From Microlunatus antarcticus (lineage in GTDB: Bacteria; Actinomycetota; Actinomycetes; Propionibacteriales; Propionibacteriaceae), in NCBI RefSeq assembly GCF_014193425.1, contig NZ_JACHZG010000001.1, positions 2,356,001 through 2,420,000 on the forward strand: a DNA stretch of 64,000 nucleotides, read 5' to 3'. The notes beneath the pieces are model-generated. The model was given only the letters and a program-made list of their open reading frames with translations, had not been told where the DNA came from and searched no databases. Positions 39,914 through 51,804 of the stretch are shown here, one piece after another (positions within the stretch are counted from its first letter, which is position 1; every line of letters begins with the position of its first letter). The position numbers were made by a program, and so were the translations under genes.

Positions 39914-41021
39914 AGCGGCCGGGGTGGCTCTGGCACCACGCCTGGAACTGCGCCACGATCTGCTGGAACTCGGCGTCGGTCTCGGCGAACTTCGTCTCAC
40001 CCGTGTCGAAGTCGACGGTCGTGAAGTAGAGCCACTTGCCCGGCTCCGGGTTCGCCGCCGCCTGCAGCGCGGCCTTGCCCGGGGCGGAGATCGGGCCGGG
40101 CGGGAGGCCCTTGCGCAGGTAGGTGTTGTACTTCGACTTGCTCGCCCGGTCCTTCGGCGTCGTCGTGTTCGTGCTGAGGTTCTCCGCGTAGATGATCGTG
40201 GAGTCCAGACCCAGGGGGATGCCCTGGTCGAGCCGGTTGTAGAGGACCTGGGCGACCTTCGCGCGGTACTGGTCCTGGTTGACCTCGCGCTCGATGATGC
40301 TGGCGACGATGAGGACCTCGTACGGGCTGCGGTTGAGCTTCTTCGCCGCCGCGTTCAGCCCGATGTCGTTCGTGACCGCCTTGTACTGGTCGACCATCTG
40401 CTTGAGCGTCGAGGTCGCTGTGGCGTCCGCGGTGAGCTCGTAGGTGTCGGGGAAGAGGAAGCCCTCGGGCCGGTTCTTCGCGTACGCCGGCAGGCCCAGG
40501 CTCTGCGGCTTCTTGAGCGCCGCCTCGTAGGCCGACTTCTTGATCTTGGTGTTCTTGGCCAGCGCGTCGACCTGGCGGGTGAGGCGGAGCCCCTCCGGGA
40601 TCGTGAACTGCGCGCGGACGCGAGACTCGCCGGGGTTGATCAGCAGGCGGAGGGCGTCGATCGCGGGCATCTGGGTGCGCATCACGTACCGCCCGGGCTG
40701 CACGCTCGTGGCGCGCTCCTCGGAGGCGACCGCGTTGTCCCAGGCCTGGACGGACTTGACCACGTCGGCCTGCTTGAGGACGCCGCCGATCTCGTCCAGC
40801 GTGGCGCCGGTCGGGATCGTCACCGTGATGGGCGCGACGCCCTTGCCGGTGTAGTCCGGCGTCTCGCCGAAGTTGCTCATCAGCGCCTTGCCCTGGTCGT
40901 AGACCAGGTAGCCGCCGACGACGAGGACGGCGAGGGCCAGCAGCACCGCCAGGCAGCCCTTGCCCTGGTGGATCGCCTCCTTGGCCGCGCTCGGCTTGGT
41001 GTCGGGGAGCATCGACGTCAC
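39903..41021 (-). CDS. mltG: Endolytic murein transglycosylase MltG
   Basis: This 372-residue inner-membrane protein has one N-terminal anchor (about residues 23-45, LAVLLALAVLVVGGYLVYD) and a periplasmic-side lytic domain. The catalytic Glu is in VASIIEREVNQD. Also visible are LNAAAKKLNRSPYE, RLDQGIPLGLDSTIIYA and KGLPPGPISAPGKAALQAA. It cuts glycan strands at or near their growth point. It ends inside aroE. Confidence 0.94.
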   Translation of the reverse strand: MTSMLPDTKPSAAKEAIHQGKGCLAVLLALAVLVVGGYLVYDQGKALMSNFGETPDYTGKGVAPITVTIPTGATLDEIGGVLKQADVVKSVQAWDNAVASEERATSVQPGRYVMRTQMPAIDALRLLINPGESRVRAQFTIPEGLRLTRQVDALAKNTKIKKSAYEAALKKPQSLGLPAYAKNRPEGFLFPDTYELTADATATSTLKQMVDQYKAVTNDIGLNAAAKKLNRSPYEVLIVASIIEREVNQDQYRAKVAQVLYNRLDQGIPLGLDSTIIYAENLSTNTTTPKDRASKSKYNTYLRKGLPPGPISAPGKAALQAAANPEPGKWLYFTTVDFDTGETKFAETDAEFQQIVAQFQAWCQSHPGRCDS

Positions 41022-41120
41022 GGTCTGCGTCCTCCTCGGAGTCGGGGCGCGCCTCGACCCGGCGGGTGAAGCAGGTGGGGCAGGCGTTCCGTCCAGAGCC
41101 GCGGGGGTCGGGCAGCTCGG

Positions 41121-41584
41121 TCAGGCAGGGCCGTCCGGCAAGAGTAACGCGCCGGGTGGCTCACCCCGGGAACGTTCGACGCCCAGCGCGTGCTCCAGGA
41201 TCGCGGCGGCCGCGGCGGCGTCGATGACGCTGCGCTGGTCCCGCGTCTTGCGCCCGCTCTCGCGCATCCGGCGCGACACCTCGACCGTGGTGAAGCGCTC
41301 GTCGACCAGCCGGACCGGCACGGCGGTGGCCGTGGCCAGGCGTCCGGCCCGTTCGCGGACCTTGCGCGTCGCCGGCCCCTCGGTGCCCGCGAGGGTCGTC
41401 GGCAGCCCGACGACGACCTCGATCGGCTCCAGCTCGACCAGGATCGCGAGCAGGTCCGCGACCTCGGTCTCCCCCGCCTTGACCGTGGCGTACGGCGTGG
41501 CGAGCACACCGTCGGGGTCGCAGCGCGCGACCCCGATCCGCGCGTCCCCCCAGTCGAGACCCAGTCGTACGCCGCGCCGGAAGC

Positions 41585-41588
<4 letters not shown>
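41121..41588 (-). CDS. ruvX: RuvX/YqgF-family Holliday junction resolvase-like protein
   Basis: This 155-residue RNase H-fold protein has GLDWGDARIGVARCDPDG (first catalytic Asp), VVVGLPTTLAGTEG, and VRLVDERFTTVEVSRRM (second acid). The C-terminal Asp lies in RSVIDAAAAAAILE. Members act in pre-16S rRNA processing. The GTG overlaps the alaS stop by 4 bp (GTGA), fixing this start. A 99-bp gap to mltG holds no gene. Confidence 0.93.
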
Positions 41589-44260
<2,672 letters not shown>

Positions 44261-44300
44261 GGCAGGAGGTCCTCGTGTTGTCGGGGGGTGGAGCAGACGG

Positions 44301-44843
44301 TCAGGATGCGCGGCCCGGCCGCTCGGCGGCTCGGCGCGGTCCCGGCTCGGTGGCCGGAGCGCCCGCGGACGTCCCGCCGGAGAGGGCGCGCAGCTCGGCC
44401 TCGCGCTCGGCCATGGCCACCTTGACCTCCGCGCGGCGCGCCCGCCGTCCGGCGCGACGGCCGTCCGGGTCGTCGGTGGCACTACGGCGGACGGCCTGGC
44501 GCAGGCCGTGGCCGAGGGCGGCGGTCTTCACCAGGGGCCGGGCGACCGTGGCGTTGACGATGCCCGAGAGCTGGGCGGCGTTGTCGCTGACCAGGCTGGC
44601 GTTCGCGCTCACCTTGGCCACGTCGGCCGTCACGAGGCTGAGCTTGCCCAGCTCCTCGTTCGTCGCCCGGACGGTGCCCTGCAGCTCGGTGAGGATCGGC
44701 ACCGTCTCCTGGCCGAGGTCCCGCACCGTCACGCGCAGCTCGTCGAGCACGCGGCCCAGCTTGAGCAGCGGGACGGCGAGGAAGGCCACCAGCCCGACGC
44801 AGGCCAGGGCAGCCAGGAGTCCGGCGATCTGTCCCAGGGTCAC
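44301..44843 (-). CDS. DUF948 membrane protein
   Basis: This 180-residue protein has a single N-terminal transmembrane helix (about 5-27, IAGLLAALACVGLVAFLAVP), then a long heptad-like helical region (LGRVLDELRVTVRDLGQETV) and a basic region RRAGRRARRAEVKVA. This is the DUF948 pattern. Family function is unknown, but it lies beside alaS in actinobacteria. The C-terminus is Pro/Ala/Arg-rich and probably disordered. It lies 40 bp upstream of alaS. Confidence 0.86.
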   Translation of the reverse strand: MTLGQIAGLLAALACVGLVAFLAVPLLKLGRVLDELRVTVRDLGQETVPILTELQGTVRATNEELGKLSLVTADVAKVSANASLVSDNAAQLSGIVNATVARPLVKTAALGHGLRQAVRRSATDDPDGRRAGRRARRAEVKVAMAEREAELRALSGGTSAGAPATEPGPRRAAERPGRAS

Positions 44844-44911
44844 CGCAGGACTTTAGCGCGCGGGACCGACCTCGACCGCCGCGTTTCTCCCGGCACACCT
44901 ACCGTGAGGAC

Positions 44912-45190
44912 GTGCCTGCCGCGAGCGACGACCTGGAGGCACGGCTGCGCGCGTCGATGCTCGCGCTGCTCGCCGGCCGGGCCGCGACGAGCACGATCTG
45001 CCCCAGCGACGCGGCGCGCGCGGAGGGCGGCCCGGGCTGGCGCTCGGCGATGCCGCTGGCCCGCGACGTCGCCGCCCGGCTCGCCGACGAGGGCGTGGTC
45101 GAGGTGCGGCAGAAGGGCGAGCGGGTCGACGTCCGTACGGCGCGCGGGCCCGTCCGGATCGCGCGGGGCACGCGCTTCCCCCAGACCTGA
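44912..45190 (+). CDS. DUF3253 small protein
   Basis: This 92-residue protein has LRASMLALLAGRAATSTICP, WRSAMPLARDVAARLADEG, and VRQKGERVDVRTARGPVRIA, all DUF3253 hallmarks. It is predicted as a winged-helix-like fold; no catalytic residues are evident. The GTG start follows no clear Shine-Dalgarno. It stands alone on the plus strand between DUF948 and rarA and is likely an insertion into the conserved order. Confidence 0.8.
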   Translation: MPAASDDLEARLRASMLALLAGRAATSTICPSDAARAEGGPGWRSAMPLARDVAARLADEGVVEVRQKGERVDVRTARGPVRIARGTRFPQT

Positions 45191-45215
45191 GCGTTCGCCC
45201 CCGGATGCGTCAGAC

Positions 45216-46601
45216 CTACCGCGACGGGGGTCGGCCGAGCCGTTCCTCGATGCGCGCCAGCCGCGCGGACACCGCGGCCTCGTTGCCGTGGTCGGTCGGG
45301 ACGTAGTAGGCCGTGCCGACCAGCTCGTCCGGCAGGTACTGCTGGGCGGCGATCCCGTGCGGCTCGTCGTGGGCGTAGCGGTAGCCCTGACCGTGCCCGT
45401 AGGTCTTGGCCCCCGCGTAGTGGGCGTCGCGGAGGTGGGCCGGCACCACACCCACGCGGCCGGCGGTCACGTCCGCCGCCGCGGCCCCGATCGCGGCGAC
45501 GACCGCGTTGGACTTGGGGGCCAGGGCGAGCGCGATGGTCGCGTGGGCCAGGGTGATGCGGCCCTCCGGCATCCCGATCATCGCCACCGCCTCCGCCGCG
45601 GCGACCGCGGTGGTCAGCGCGGTCGGGTCGGCCAGCCCGATGTCCTCGCTGGCCAGGATGATCAGGCGCCGGGCCACGAAGCGCGGGTCCTCCCCCGCCC
45701 CGAGCATCCGGGCGAGGTAGTGCAGCGAGGCCTGCACGTCGGAGCCGCGCACCGACTTGATGAACGCGCTGATGACGTCGTAGTGCTGGTCGCCGTCGCG
45801 GTCGTAGCGGATGGCGGCGCGGTCGACGGCACGTTCCACGACGTCCGTGCTCACCCGGGTCTCCCCCAGCGCGAGCGCCCCGGCCGCGGACTCCTCGAGG
45901 TAGGTGAGCGCCCGGCGGGCGTCGCCGCCGGCGAGGCGGAGCAGCGTGGCGCGGGCGTCGTCGTCGAGGGTGCAGGCGCCGCCGAGCCCGCGCTCGTCGA
46001 CCAGCGCCCGGTCGAGCAGGAGCGAGACGTCGGTGTCGGTCAGCGGCCGCAGGGTGAGCAGCAGCGAGCGCGAGAGCAGCGGGGAGATGACGGAGAAGCT
46101 CGGGTTCTCGGTGGTGGCCGCCACGAGCGTGACGAGGCGGTTCTCGACCGCCGGCAGGAGCACGTCCTGCTGGGTCTTGGAGAAGCGGTGCACCTCGTCG
46201 ACGAACAGCACCGTCCGCTGCCCGCGGGCGAGCTCGCGCCGCGCCTGGTCCAGGACGGCGCGCACCTCCTTGACGCCGGCGGTCACGGCGGAGACCTCGA
46301 CGAAGCGGGCGCCGCTCTGCCGGGAGACGACGGAGGCGATGGTGGTCTTGCCGGTGCCCGGCGGACCCCAGAGGAACACCGACATCGGCTCGCCGGCCGC
46401 CAGGCGTCGCAACGGGGAGCCCGCCGCGAGCAGGTGCGTCTGGCCCACGATCTCGTCCAGCGAACGGGGCCGCATCCGGACCGCCAGCGGCAGGCCGGGT
46501 CGGTCGGCGTCGGACAGGCTGCCGCCGGACGACAGGGCCACGCCGGCACCCCCGGGGCCGCCCGCAGCGTCCTGGCCGCCGCCGAAGAGGTCCTCGCTCA
46601 C
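45216..46601 (-). CDS. rarA: Replication-associated recombination protein A (MgsA/WRNIP1 family AAA+ ATPase)
   Basis: This 461-residue AAA+ protein acts at stalled forks. It contains [20 protein letters not shown], Walker [17 protein letters not shown], Walker [17 protein letters not shown], and the sensor [19 protein letters not shown]. The C-terminal tetramerisation part has [20 protein letters not shown]. The GTG at 46601 (start VSEDLFGGG) is preferred to an earlier in-frame start because the first 24 residues of the longer frame are not conserved. Confidence 0.95.
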   Translation of the reverse strand: MSEDLFGGGQDAAGGPGGAGVALSSGGSLSDADRPGLPLAVRMRPRSLDEIVGQTHLLAAGSPLRRLAAGEPMSVFLWGPPGTGKTTIASVVSRQSGARFVEVSAVTAGVKEVRAVLDQARRELARGQRTVLFVDEVHRFSKTQQDVLLPAVENRLVTLVAATTENPSFSVISPLLSRSLLLTLRPLTDTDVSLLLDRALVDERGLGGACTLDDDARATLLRLAGGDARRALTYLEESAAGALALGETRVSTDVVERAVDRAAIRYDRDGDQHYDVISAFIKSVRGSDVQASLHYLARMLGAGEDPRFVARRLIILASEDIGLADPTALTTAVAAAEAVAMIGMPEGRITLAHATIALALAPKSNAVVAAIGAAAADVTAGRVGVVPAHLRDAHYAGAKTYGHGQGYRYAHDEPHGIAAQQYLPDELVGTAYYVPTDHGNEAAVSARLARIEERLGRPPSR

Positions 46602-46724
46602 GGGGTCAGCGTACGGAGCACCTGCGCGACCCCGGTGCCGGTCCGCGGGCGATTCGTACACGACGCGAAACACTCGAGAGTCGAACTACCGACAGTCGTT
46701 ATCGTCTCGTGATCGTATGAGGTT
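46602..46724. other. Left part of the rarA/beta-helix gene intergenic region
   Basis: There is no gene. The sequence becomes visibly A+T-richer from about 46650, as expected for divergent promoters. TGATCGTATGAGGTTGATCA (from 46710) is an inverted repeat of TGATC. I cannot assign -35/-10 elements with confidence. Confidence 0.4.
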
Positions 46725-46743
46725 GATCACGCCCAGATCACGC
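46725..46743. promoter_or_regulatory. Direct repeat GATCACGC spaced by one helical turn
   Basis: GATCACGC occurs at 46725-46732 and again at 46736-46743, 11 bp apart, so both copies face the same side of the helix. It lies upstream of the secreted beta-helix gene. It may be a site for a dimeric regulator; this is only inferred. Confidence 0.35.
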
Positions 46744-46746
46744 GAG

Positions 46747-46798
46747 TTCTCGCTCTCAGGCCTGAAATGCAGGTCTTAGTAATGCGAGAAGCCTTCTC
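46747..46798 (+). promoter_or_regulatory. Structured leader with two mutually exclusive stems
   Basis: TTCTCGC (46747) can pair with GCGAGAA (46784), enclosing AGGCCTG/CAGGTCT (46758-46776) with an AAATG loop. The same GCGAGAA can instead pair with the following TTCTC (46794-46798) across a GCC loop. Alternative pairing of this kind is typical of riboswitches and attenuators. It lies 110 nt before the ATG at 46909. It matches no family I know. Confidence 0.35.
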
Positions 46799-46908
46799 AC
46801 GGTATTCCTGTCAGTTGCGTCAGAAATTTCTTTGCGTTTCTCTCACTCGGGACCGATCGATGACCGGCCTTCCCACGAGGCCGGGCCAGACCCCCACAGG
46901 AGATCGCG

Positions 46909-48651
46909 ATGTCTGCCTCACCCACCCTCACGAACCCACCCGGCACCACCCCTTCCCGCACCGCCCGCACCGCTCGCTGGATGGGCCGGGCCTCGCTCGG
47001 GCTGGCCACGCTCGCGGCGACCGCCCTGGTCCCCGTCGCTCCGGCCACCGCCGCCGTCGCCACCCCGGGCGTGCACGAGAACGGCACCTCCGCCCTCGTG
47101 CTCTCCGGTGGCTGGAAGACCACGAAGACCACGACCGCCAGCGGCGGCACGTTCTCGACGCTCGTCGGCAAGAGCGGCTACGCGTCGCTGACCTTCAAGG
47201 CCACCGGCGTCTCCTGGGTCTCGCGGCCCGGTCCGCAGAACGGGGTGGCGCAGGTCTACCTCGACGGCAAGCTCGTCAAGACGCTCGACCTGTACAAGAA
47301 GAAGACCGAGTTCAAGAAGACCGTGTGGTCCGTCAAGGGCCTGAGCGACGGCACGCACACCGTCAAGGTCGTCCGGACCGGCAAGAAGAACAGCGCCGCG
47401 GGCGGCTCGAACCTCGTCGTGGACGCGTTCCGGGTCCTCGACGTCAGCGCCCCGTCGGCGCCGACCGGCGTCTCCGCGGTCAAGAACCGCACCGGCTACA
47501 CCCTCTCCTGGAGCCGCCCGGGCGCGTCCGACCTGCTCGGCTACCGCGTCTACCGCAAGGTGGGCTCCGGGGCCACGACGCAGGTCGCCTGGCTCCCGGC
47601 GGGCACGACGACGTTCGCCGACGTCGGCCTGGCCAACAGCACCCGCTACGTCTACTGGGTCCGCTCGATGGACAAGGCCGGCAACGTGTCCGGCAACTCC
47701 TCGACCGTGACCGCCACGACGGGGGCCGCGACGTCGTACAACGACGTGCGCGCCAGCTCCTGCCCCGGCGCGACCGTGAACGTCTCGACCTGGAAGCAGC
47801 TGCAGTCGGCCGTGGGCAACGCCCGCGCCGGCACCGTGATCAAGATGGCCCCGGGCACCTACTCGGTCCCGTGGGGCATGGCCGTCAAGGCCTCGGGCAC
47901 CGCGAGCAACCCGGTCTGGATCTGCGGACCCCGCTCGGCCGTGCTCAGCGGACCGGGCGTCTCGGGCAACGGCGGGTTCCGCGTCGACGGCTCCAGCTAT
48001 CTCCGCATCGCGGGGATGACCGTGCGCAACAGCCAGAAGGGCATCTCGGTCCTGAACAGCGACCACGTCGTCGTGTCCGACGTGCTGGTCGAGCACATCG
48101 GCCAGGAGGCGATCCACCTCAAGAACAACACCACCGACAGCGTCGTGGTCGGCAACACGATCCGGGACACGGGCCTGCAGACCACGACCTACGGCGAGGG
48201 CGTCTACGTCGGCACGGCCAAGCCCAACTGGTGCAAGTACAACGGCTGCAACCCCGACGCCAGCAACCGCAACGCGATCGTCGCCAACCACATCAGCCGG
48301 ACCTCGTCCGAGCCGATCGACCTCAAGGAGGGCGCGGTGGACGGGACCGTCTGGGGCAACACCCTCGACGGCGGCTCGATGAAGGTCGGCGAGACCCTCA
48401 TCAGCGTGCAGACCAACAACTGGGTGGTCGCGCACAACACGGGCAAGAACGCCAAGGAGGACGGCATCCAGGTGTGGCAGGCCTATGACGTGTGGGGCCG
48501 CAACAACACCCTGTACGCCAACAAGTTCACCTCCGGCATCCCGGGCTACGGCGTGCGGGTCGCCTACGTGAACATCGGCAACGTGGTCGGCTGCGACACC
48601 GTCGTGCCCTCCGGCGCCGACGGCATCAGCAACAAGAGCTGCCAGAAGTAG
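46909..48651 (+). CDS. Secreted right-handed beta-helix protein with a fibronectin type III domain
   Basis: This 580-residue protein has a long signal peptide (WMGRASLGLATLAATALVPV, cleavage near ATAAVATP), a carbohydrate-binding-like beta-sandwich (about 50-180), an FN3 domain (about 185-275; SAPTGVSAVKNRTGYTLSW, STRYVYWVRSMDKAGN), then parallel beta-helix coils (about 285-560) with repeated IHLKNNTTDSVVVGNTIRD-like turns. It resembles pectate lyase-type or other polysaccharide-acting proteins; the substrate is not evident. ACAGGAG lies 7 nt before the ATG. Cys pairs occur late in the protein. Confidence 0.82.
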   Translation: MSASPTLTNPPGTTPSRTARTARWMGRASLGLATLAATALVPVAPATAAVATPGVHENGTSALVLSGGWKTTKTTTASGGTFSTLVGKSGYASLTFKATGVSWVSRPGPQNGVAQVYLDGKLVKTLDLYKKKTEFKKTVWSVKGLSDGTHTVKVVRTGKKNSAAGGSNLVVDAFRVLDVSAPSAPTGVSAVKNRTGYTLSWSRPGASDLLGYRVYRKVGSGATTQVAWLPAGTTTFADVGLANSTRYVYWVRSMDKAGNVSGNSSTVTATTGAATSYNDVRASSCPGATVNVSTWKQLQSAVGNARAGTVIKMAPGTYSVPWGMAVKASGTASNPVWICGPRSAVLSGPGVSGNGGFRVDGSSYLRIAGMTVRNSQKGISVLNSDHVVVSDVLVEHIGQEAIHLKNNTTDSVVVGNTIRDTGLQTTTYGEGVYVGTAKPNWCKYNGCNPDASNRNAIVANHISRTSSEPIDLKEGAVDGTVWGNTLDGGSMKVGETLISVQTNNWVVAHNTGKNAKEDGIQVWQAYDVWGRNNTLYANKFTSGIPGYGVRVAYVNIGNVVGCDTVVPSGADGISNKSCQK

Positions 48652-48688
48652 CACCACCTGGCCCGGCACCGTCGGGGCCAGCAGCGCT

Positions 48689-48722
48689 GAGGATCCGACA
48701 CCGACTCCGGTGTCGGATCCTC
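48689..48722. terminator. Hairpin after the beta-helix gene
   Basis: There are 15-bp perfect arms, GAGGATCCGACACCG and its complement, with a 4-nt loop. It lies 37 bp after the stop, between convergent genes. It is a likely terminator. Confidence 0.8.
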
Positions 48723-48744
48723 GTCGTTGCGGGGTCGGACGTGC

Positions 48745-49251
48745 TCACCGCACGACGCGGTCGGTGTACGGCAGCGTCAGCCAGGCGAGTCGGTCGCGGT
48801 CACTCCAGCCGAGGGGCTTGCCGCACCCGTCCACCGGGATCGCGGGCGCCACGTAACGGTCGTCCGCGTCGAGGAGGAACAGCCACGGAGCCAGCCAGCC
48901 GTCCGCCGTGCACGGTCCGTCGCTCGGCCGCTTGCTGGGCTGGTCGAGGTAGGTCAGGAGCGGACCGACCTCGGTGGAGGTTCGCTCGAGGCCGCCCACC
49001 GGGTCACCGGCGGCGTCGGGGGCGCCACCCTCCTGGCAGAGCACGACCGTCACGGGGGCGAACCCGGCCGGCACGCCGCCGACGCCGCTCGGACCCTGCC
49101 CGCGTTCGTCGAGGAACGCGCCCACCGCGGCGCAGCCCGGCCAGGAGACCTGCACCGGCGCCGGCGCTCGGTCCGGCGCGCTGCACGCCTGGACCAGGGC
49201 GAGGCAGAGCAGCGCGGCACCCGCCGCGCGCGCCCGCGCCGCCCTGCTCAC
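48745..49251 (-). CDS. Putative lipoprotein, function unknown
   Basis: This 168-residue protein has an N-terminal hydrophobic signal with the lipobox LVQACS (lipid-attachment Cys about residue 23). The mature part has Cys residues in WPGCAAVGAF, VVLCQEGG, DGPCTADGW and VDGCGKPLGW that may form disulfides. I recognise no family. The GTG start lies 1 bp after the aspS stop, so it may be co-transcribed with aspS. It was probably inserted between rarA and aspS. Confidence 0.65.
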   Translation of the reverse strand: MSRAARARAAGAALLCLALVQACSAPDRAPAPVQVSWPGCAAVGAFLDERGQGPSGVGGVPAGFAPVTVVLCQEGGAPDAAGDPVGGLERTSTEVGPLLTYLDQPSKRPSDGPCTADGWLAPWLFLLDADDRYVAPAIPVDGCGKPLGWSDRDRLAWLTLPYTDRVVR

Positions 49252-49252
49252 G

Positions 49253-51052
49253 TCAGTCGGCGGGCTTCGGTTCCGGCTTGGTCACCGGCTTCGCGTCCAC
49301 CCCGGCCTCGCGGCGCTGGGCCGCGGTGATCGGGGCGGGCGCCTCGGTCAGCGGGTCGAAGCCGCCGCCGCTCTTGGGGAACGCGATGACCTCGCGGATC
49401 GAGTCCTCGCCGCTGAGCAGCATGCAGAGCCGGTCCCACCCGATGGCGATGCCGCCGTGGGGCGGCGGGCCGAAGTCGAAGGCGTCGAGCAGGAAGCCGA
49501 ACTTGGTCCGGGCCTCCTCCTGCGTCAGCCCCATGACCGCGAAGACGCGCTCCTGGATGTCACGGCGGTGGATACGTATCGACCCGCCGCCGAGCTCGTT
49601 GCCGTTGCAGACCACGTCGTAGGCGTACGCGAGCGCGGGGCCCGGGTCGGTGTCGAAGGTGTCGAAGAACTCGGGCTTGGGCGAGGTGAAGGCGTGGTGG
49701 ACCGCGGTCCACGCGCCTGCGCCGACCGCCACGTCGCCCGCGGCGACCGCCTTGTCCGCCGGCTCGAAGAGCGGGGCGTCGACGACCCAGCAGAACGCCC
49801 ACTCGTCGGCCGCCGCCTCGAGCAGCCCCGTACGGCGGGCGACCTCGAGCCGGGTGGCGCCGAGCAGGGCCTGGGCCTGCGAGCGCGGGCCGGCGGCGAA
49901 GAACACGCAGTCACCAGGGGTCGCACCCACCGCAGCCACCAGGCCGTCGCGCTCGGTCTCCGACAGGTTCTTGGCCACCGGTCCGCCGAGCGTGCCGTCC
50001 TCGGCCACCGTCACGTACGCCAGCCCGCGGTGCCCGCGCTGCTTGGCGAACTCCTGCCAGGCGTCGAACGTGCGGCGCGGCTGGCTGCCGCCACCGGGCA
50101 TGACCACGGCACCGACGTAGTCGGCCTGGAACACCCGGAACGGCGTCTCGGCGAAGTAGGAGGTGAGCTCGGTGAGCTCGAGGCCGAAGCGCAGGTCGGG
50201 CTTGTCGCTGCCGTAGCGGTCCATCGCCTCGGCGTAGGTCAGGCGCAGGAACGGCGTGGGGACCTGCACGCCGATGAGGGCCCAGATGTTCGTGAGCAGC
50301 GCCTCGGTCAGCGCGATGATGTCGTCCTGGTCGACGAAGCTCATCTCGACGTCGAGCTGGGTGAACTCGGGCTGCCGGTCGGCGCGGAAGTCCTCGTCGC
50401 GGTAGCAGCGCGCGATCTGGAAGTAGCGCTCCATCCCGGCGACCATCAGCAGCTGCTTGAACAGCTGCGGGCTCTGCGGCAGGGCGTACCAGGAGCCGGG
50501 ACGCAGGCGGGCGGGCACGAGGAAGTCGCGCGCCCCCTCCGGCGTCGAGCGGGTGAGCGTGGGGGTCTCGACCTCGACGAAGTCCCGGTCGAGCAGCGTC
50601 TCGCGCGCCACGCGGCTGACCTGGCTGCGGAGCCGCAGCGCCGCCCCCGGGCCGGAACGTCGCAGGTCGAGGTAGCGGTACCGCAGGCGGGTCTCCTCGC
50701 CGACGGTCACCCGGTCGTCGATCGGGAACGGCAGCGGCGCGGCCGCGCTCAGCACCTCGATGCTGCTGGCCACGAGCTCGATCTCGCCGCTCGGCAGGTC
50801 CGGGTTGGCGTTGCCCTCGGGGCGGGCGGCGACCTCGCCGGAGACGGTGACGCAGTACTCGTTGCGCAGGTCGTGGGCGTCGGAGGACGCGAGCAGCTCG
50901 TCGCGGACGACCACCTGGGCGATGCCGGTGGAGTCCCGCACGTCCAGGAAGGCGACTCCGCCGTGGTCGCGGCGGCGGGCCACCCAGCCCGCCAGGGTCA
51001 CGGTCGTGCCGGCGTCCGTCGAACGGAGCATGCCAGCACCGTGGGTGCGCAT
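49253..51052 (-). CDS. aspS: Aspartyl-tRNA synthetase, probably non-discriminating
   Basis: This 599-residue class IIb synthetase has an N-terminal anticodon-binding OB fold ([19 protein letters not shown]), motif 1-2 elements ([40 protein letters not shown]), a bacterial GAD insertion, and motif 3 [20 protein letters not shown]. His in RRRDHGG is the residue associated with non-discriminating AspRS, so the enzyme may also load Asp on tRNA-Asn for amidation. The ATG at 51052 is chosen; GTG at 51055 directly precedes it. A Lys/Pro-rich tail ends the protein. Confidence 0.95.
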   Translation of the reverse strand: MRTHGAGMLRSTDAGTTVTLAGWVARRRDHGGVAFLDVRDSTGIAQVVVRDELLASSDAHDLRNEYCVTVSGEVAARPEGNANPDLPSGEIELVASSIEVLSAAAPLPFPIDDRVTVGEETRLRYRYLDLRRSGPGAALRLRSQVSRVARETLLDRDFVEVETPTLTRSTPEGARDFLVPARLRPGSWYALPQSPQLFKQLLMVAGMERYFQIARCYRDEDFRADRQPEFTQLDVEMSFVDQDDIIALTEALLTNIWALIGVQVPTPFLRLTYAEAMDRYGSDKPDLRFGLELTELTSYFAETPFRVFQADYVGAVVMPGGGSQPRRTFDAWQEFAKQRGHRGLAYVTVAEDGTLGGPVAKNLSETERDGLVAAVGATPGDCVFFAAGPRSQAQALLGATRLEVARRTGLLEAAADEWAFCWVVDAPLFEPADKAVAAGDVAVGAGAWTAVHHAFTSPKPEFFDTFDTDPGPALAYAYDVVCNGNELGGGSIRIHRRDIQERVFAVMGLTQEEARTKFGFLLDAFDFGPPPHGGIAIGWDRLCMLLSGEDSIREVIAFPKSGGGFDPLTEAPAPITAAQRREAGVDAKPVTKPEPKPAD

Positions 51053-51174
51053 CACGGGGTTCAGAGCCTTTCGGTCAGCAGTCAGGGGTCGCTCGAGGAG
51101 CGACCACTCATCCTAGGCGTCCCGGTCCCCCGGGCCCTCAGGCCTTTCGGGCTCGCGCTGGTCGACCGGGCCGC

Positions 51175-51624
51175 TCAGTCGACGGGGCGGCGGCGCTGCG
51201 CCTTCACCCGGGCGCGGACGGACTTGGCCCCGAGCCGTCGTTCCACCGAGCCACGGGTCGGACGGGTGGGCCGCCGGGACCGGGGCGGCGGTGCCAGGGC
51301 TGCGCGGAGCTGGGCCGCGAGCCGCGTACGGGCCTCGTCGCGGTTGCGCAGCTGGGCGCGCTGCGTGGAGGCGGCCACGACGACCGCCCCGTTCACCAGG
51401 GTGGGGGCGAGGCGTTGGAGGAGACGTTCCCGAAGCGGCTCGGGCAGGCCGGCGACGGCCGTCGAGGTGGCGGGCTCCCAGGTCAGCTCGACCCGGCTGT
51501 CGGCGGTGTTGACGCCCTGCCCGCCGGGGCCGGACGAGCGCGAGAACCGCCACCGCAGCTCCTCGGGCCCGATCACGAGCGCGTCGCTGACCCGCAGCGG
51601 GCCGTACGCGGAGTCGTCGGACAT
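51175..51624 (-). CDS. arfB: Alternative ribosome-rescue factor ArfB (YaeJ-type peptidyl-tRNA hydrolase)
   Basis: This 149-residue protein has the release-factor GGQ motif in FSRSSGPGGQGVNTADSRVEL, which hydrolyses peptidyl-tRNA on stalled ribosomes. The C-terminal tail is Arg/Lys-rich (SVRARVKAQRRRPVD), as needed to enter the empty mRNA channel. The ATG at 51624 gives the family N-terminus; an upstream 16-residue extension is unsupported. It lies between aspS and a secreted-protein gene. Confidence 0.92.
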   Translation of the reverse strand: MSDDSAYGPLRVSDALVIGPEELRWRFSRSSGPGGQGVNTADSRVELTWEPATSTAVAGLPEPLRERLLQRLAPTLVNGAVVVAASTQRAQLRNRDEARTRLAAQLRAALAPPPRSRRPTRPTRGSVERRLGAKSVRARVKAQRRRPVD

Positions 51625-51804
51625 TCGCCCAGTATCGGGGAGTCGTCGGGCGCCGGGGGTTGTCCCCCGCACGGACGACCCGAGAGCGTTCCTCAGTCTG
51701 AGGTCTTGCTGAAAGGCGACTGAGACGCTTCACTATGCAACGCCCCGCCCCCGTCCGGCACGTTCGTGACGCGACGTGCAGGGCGGCAGACAAGGGAGTC
51801 GGCG

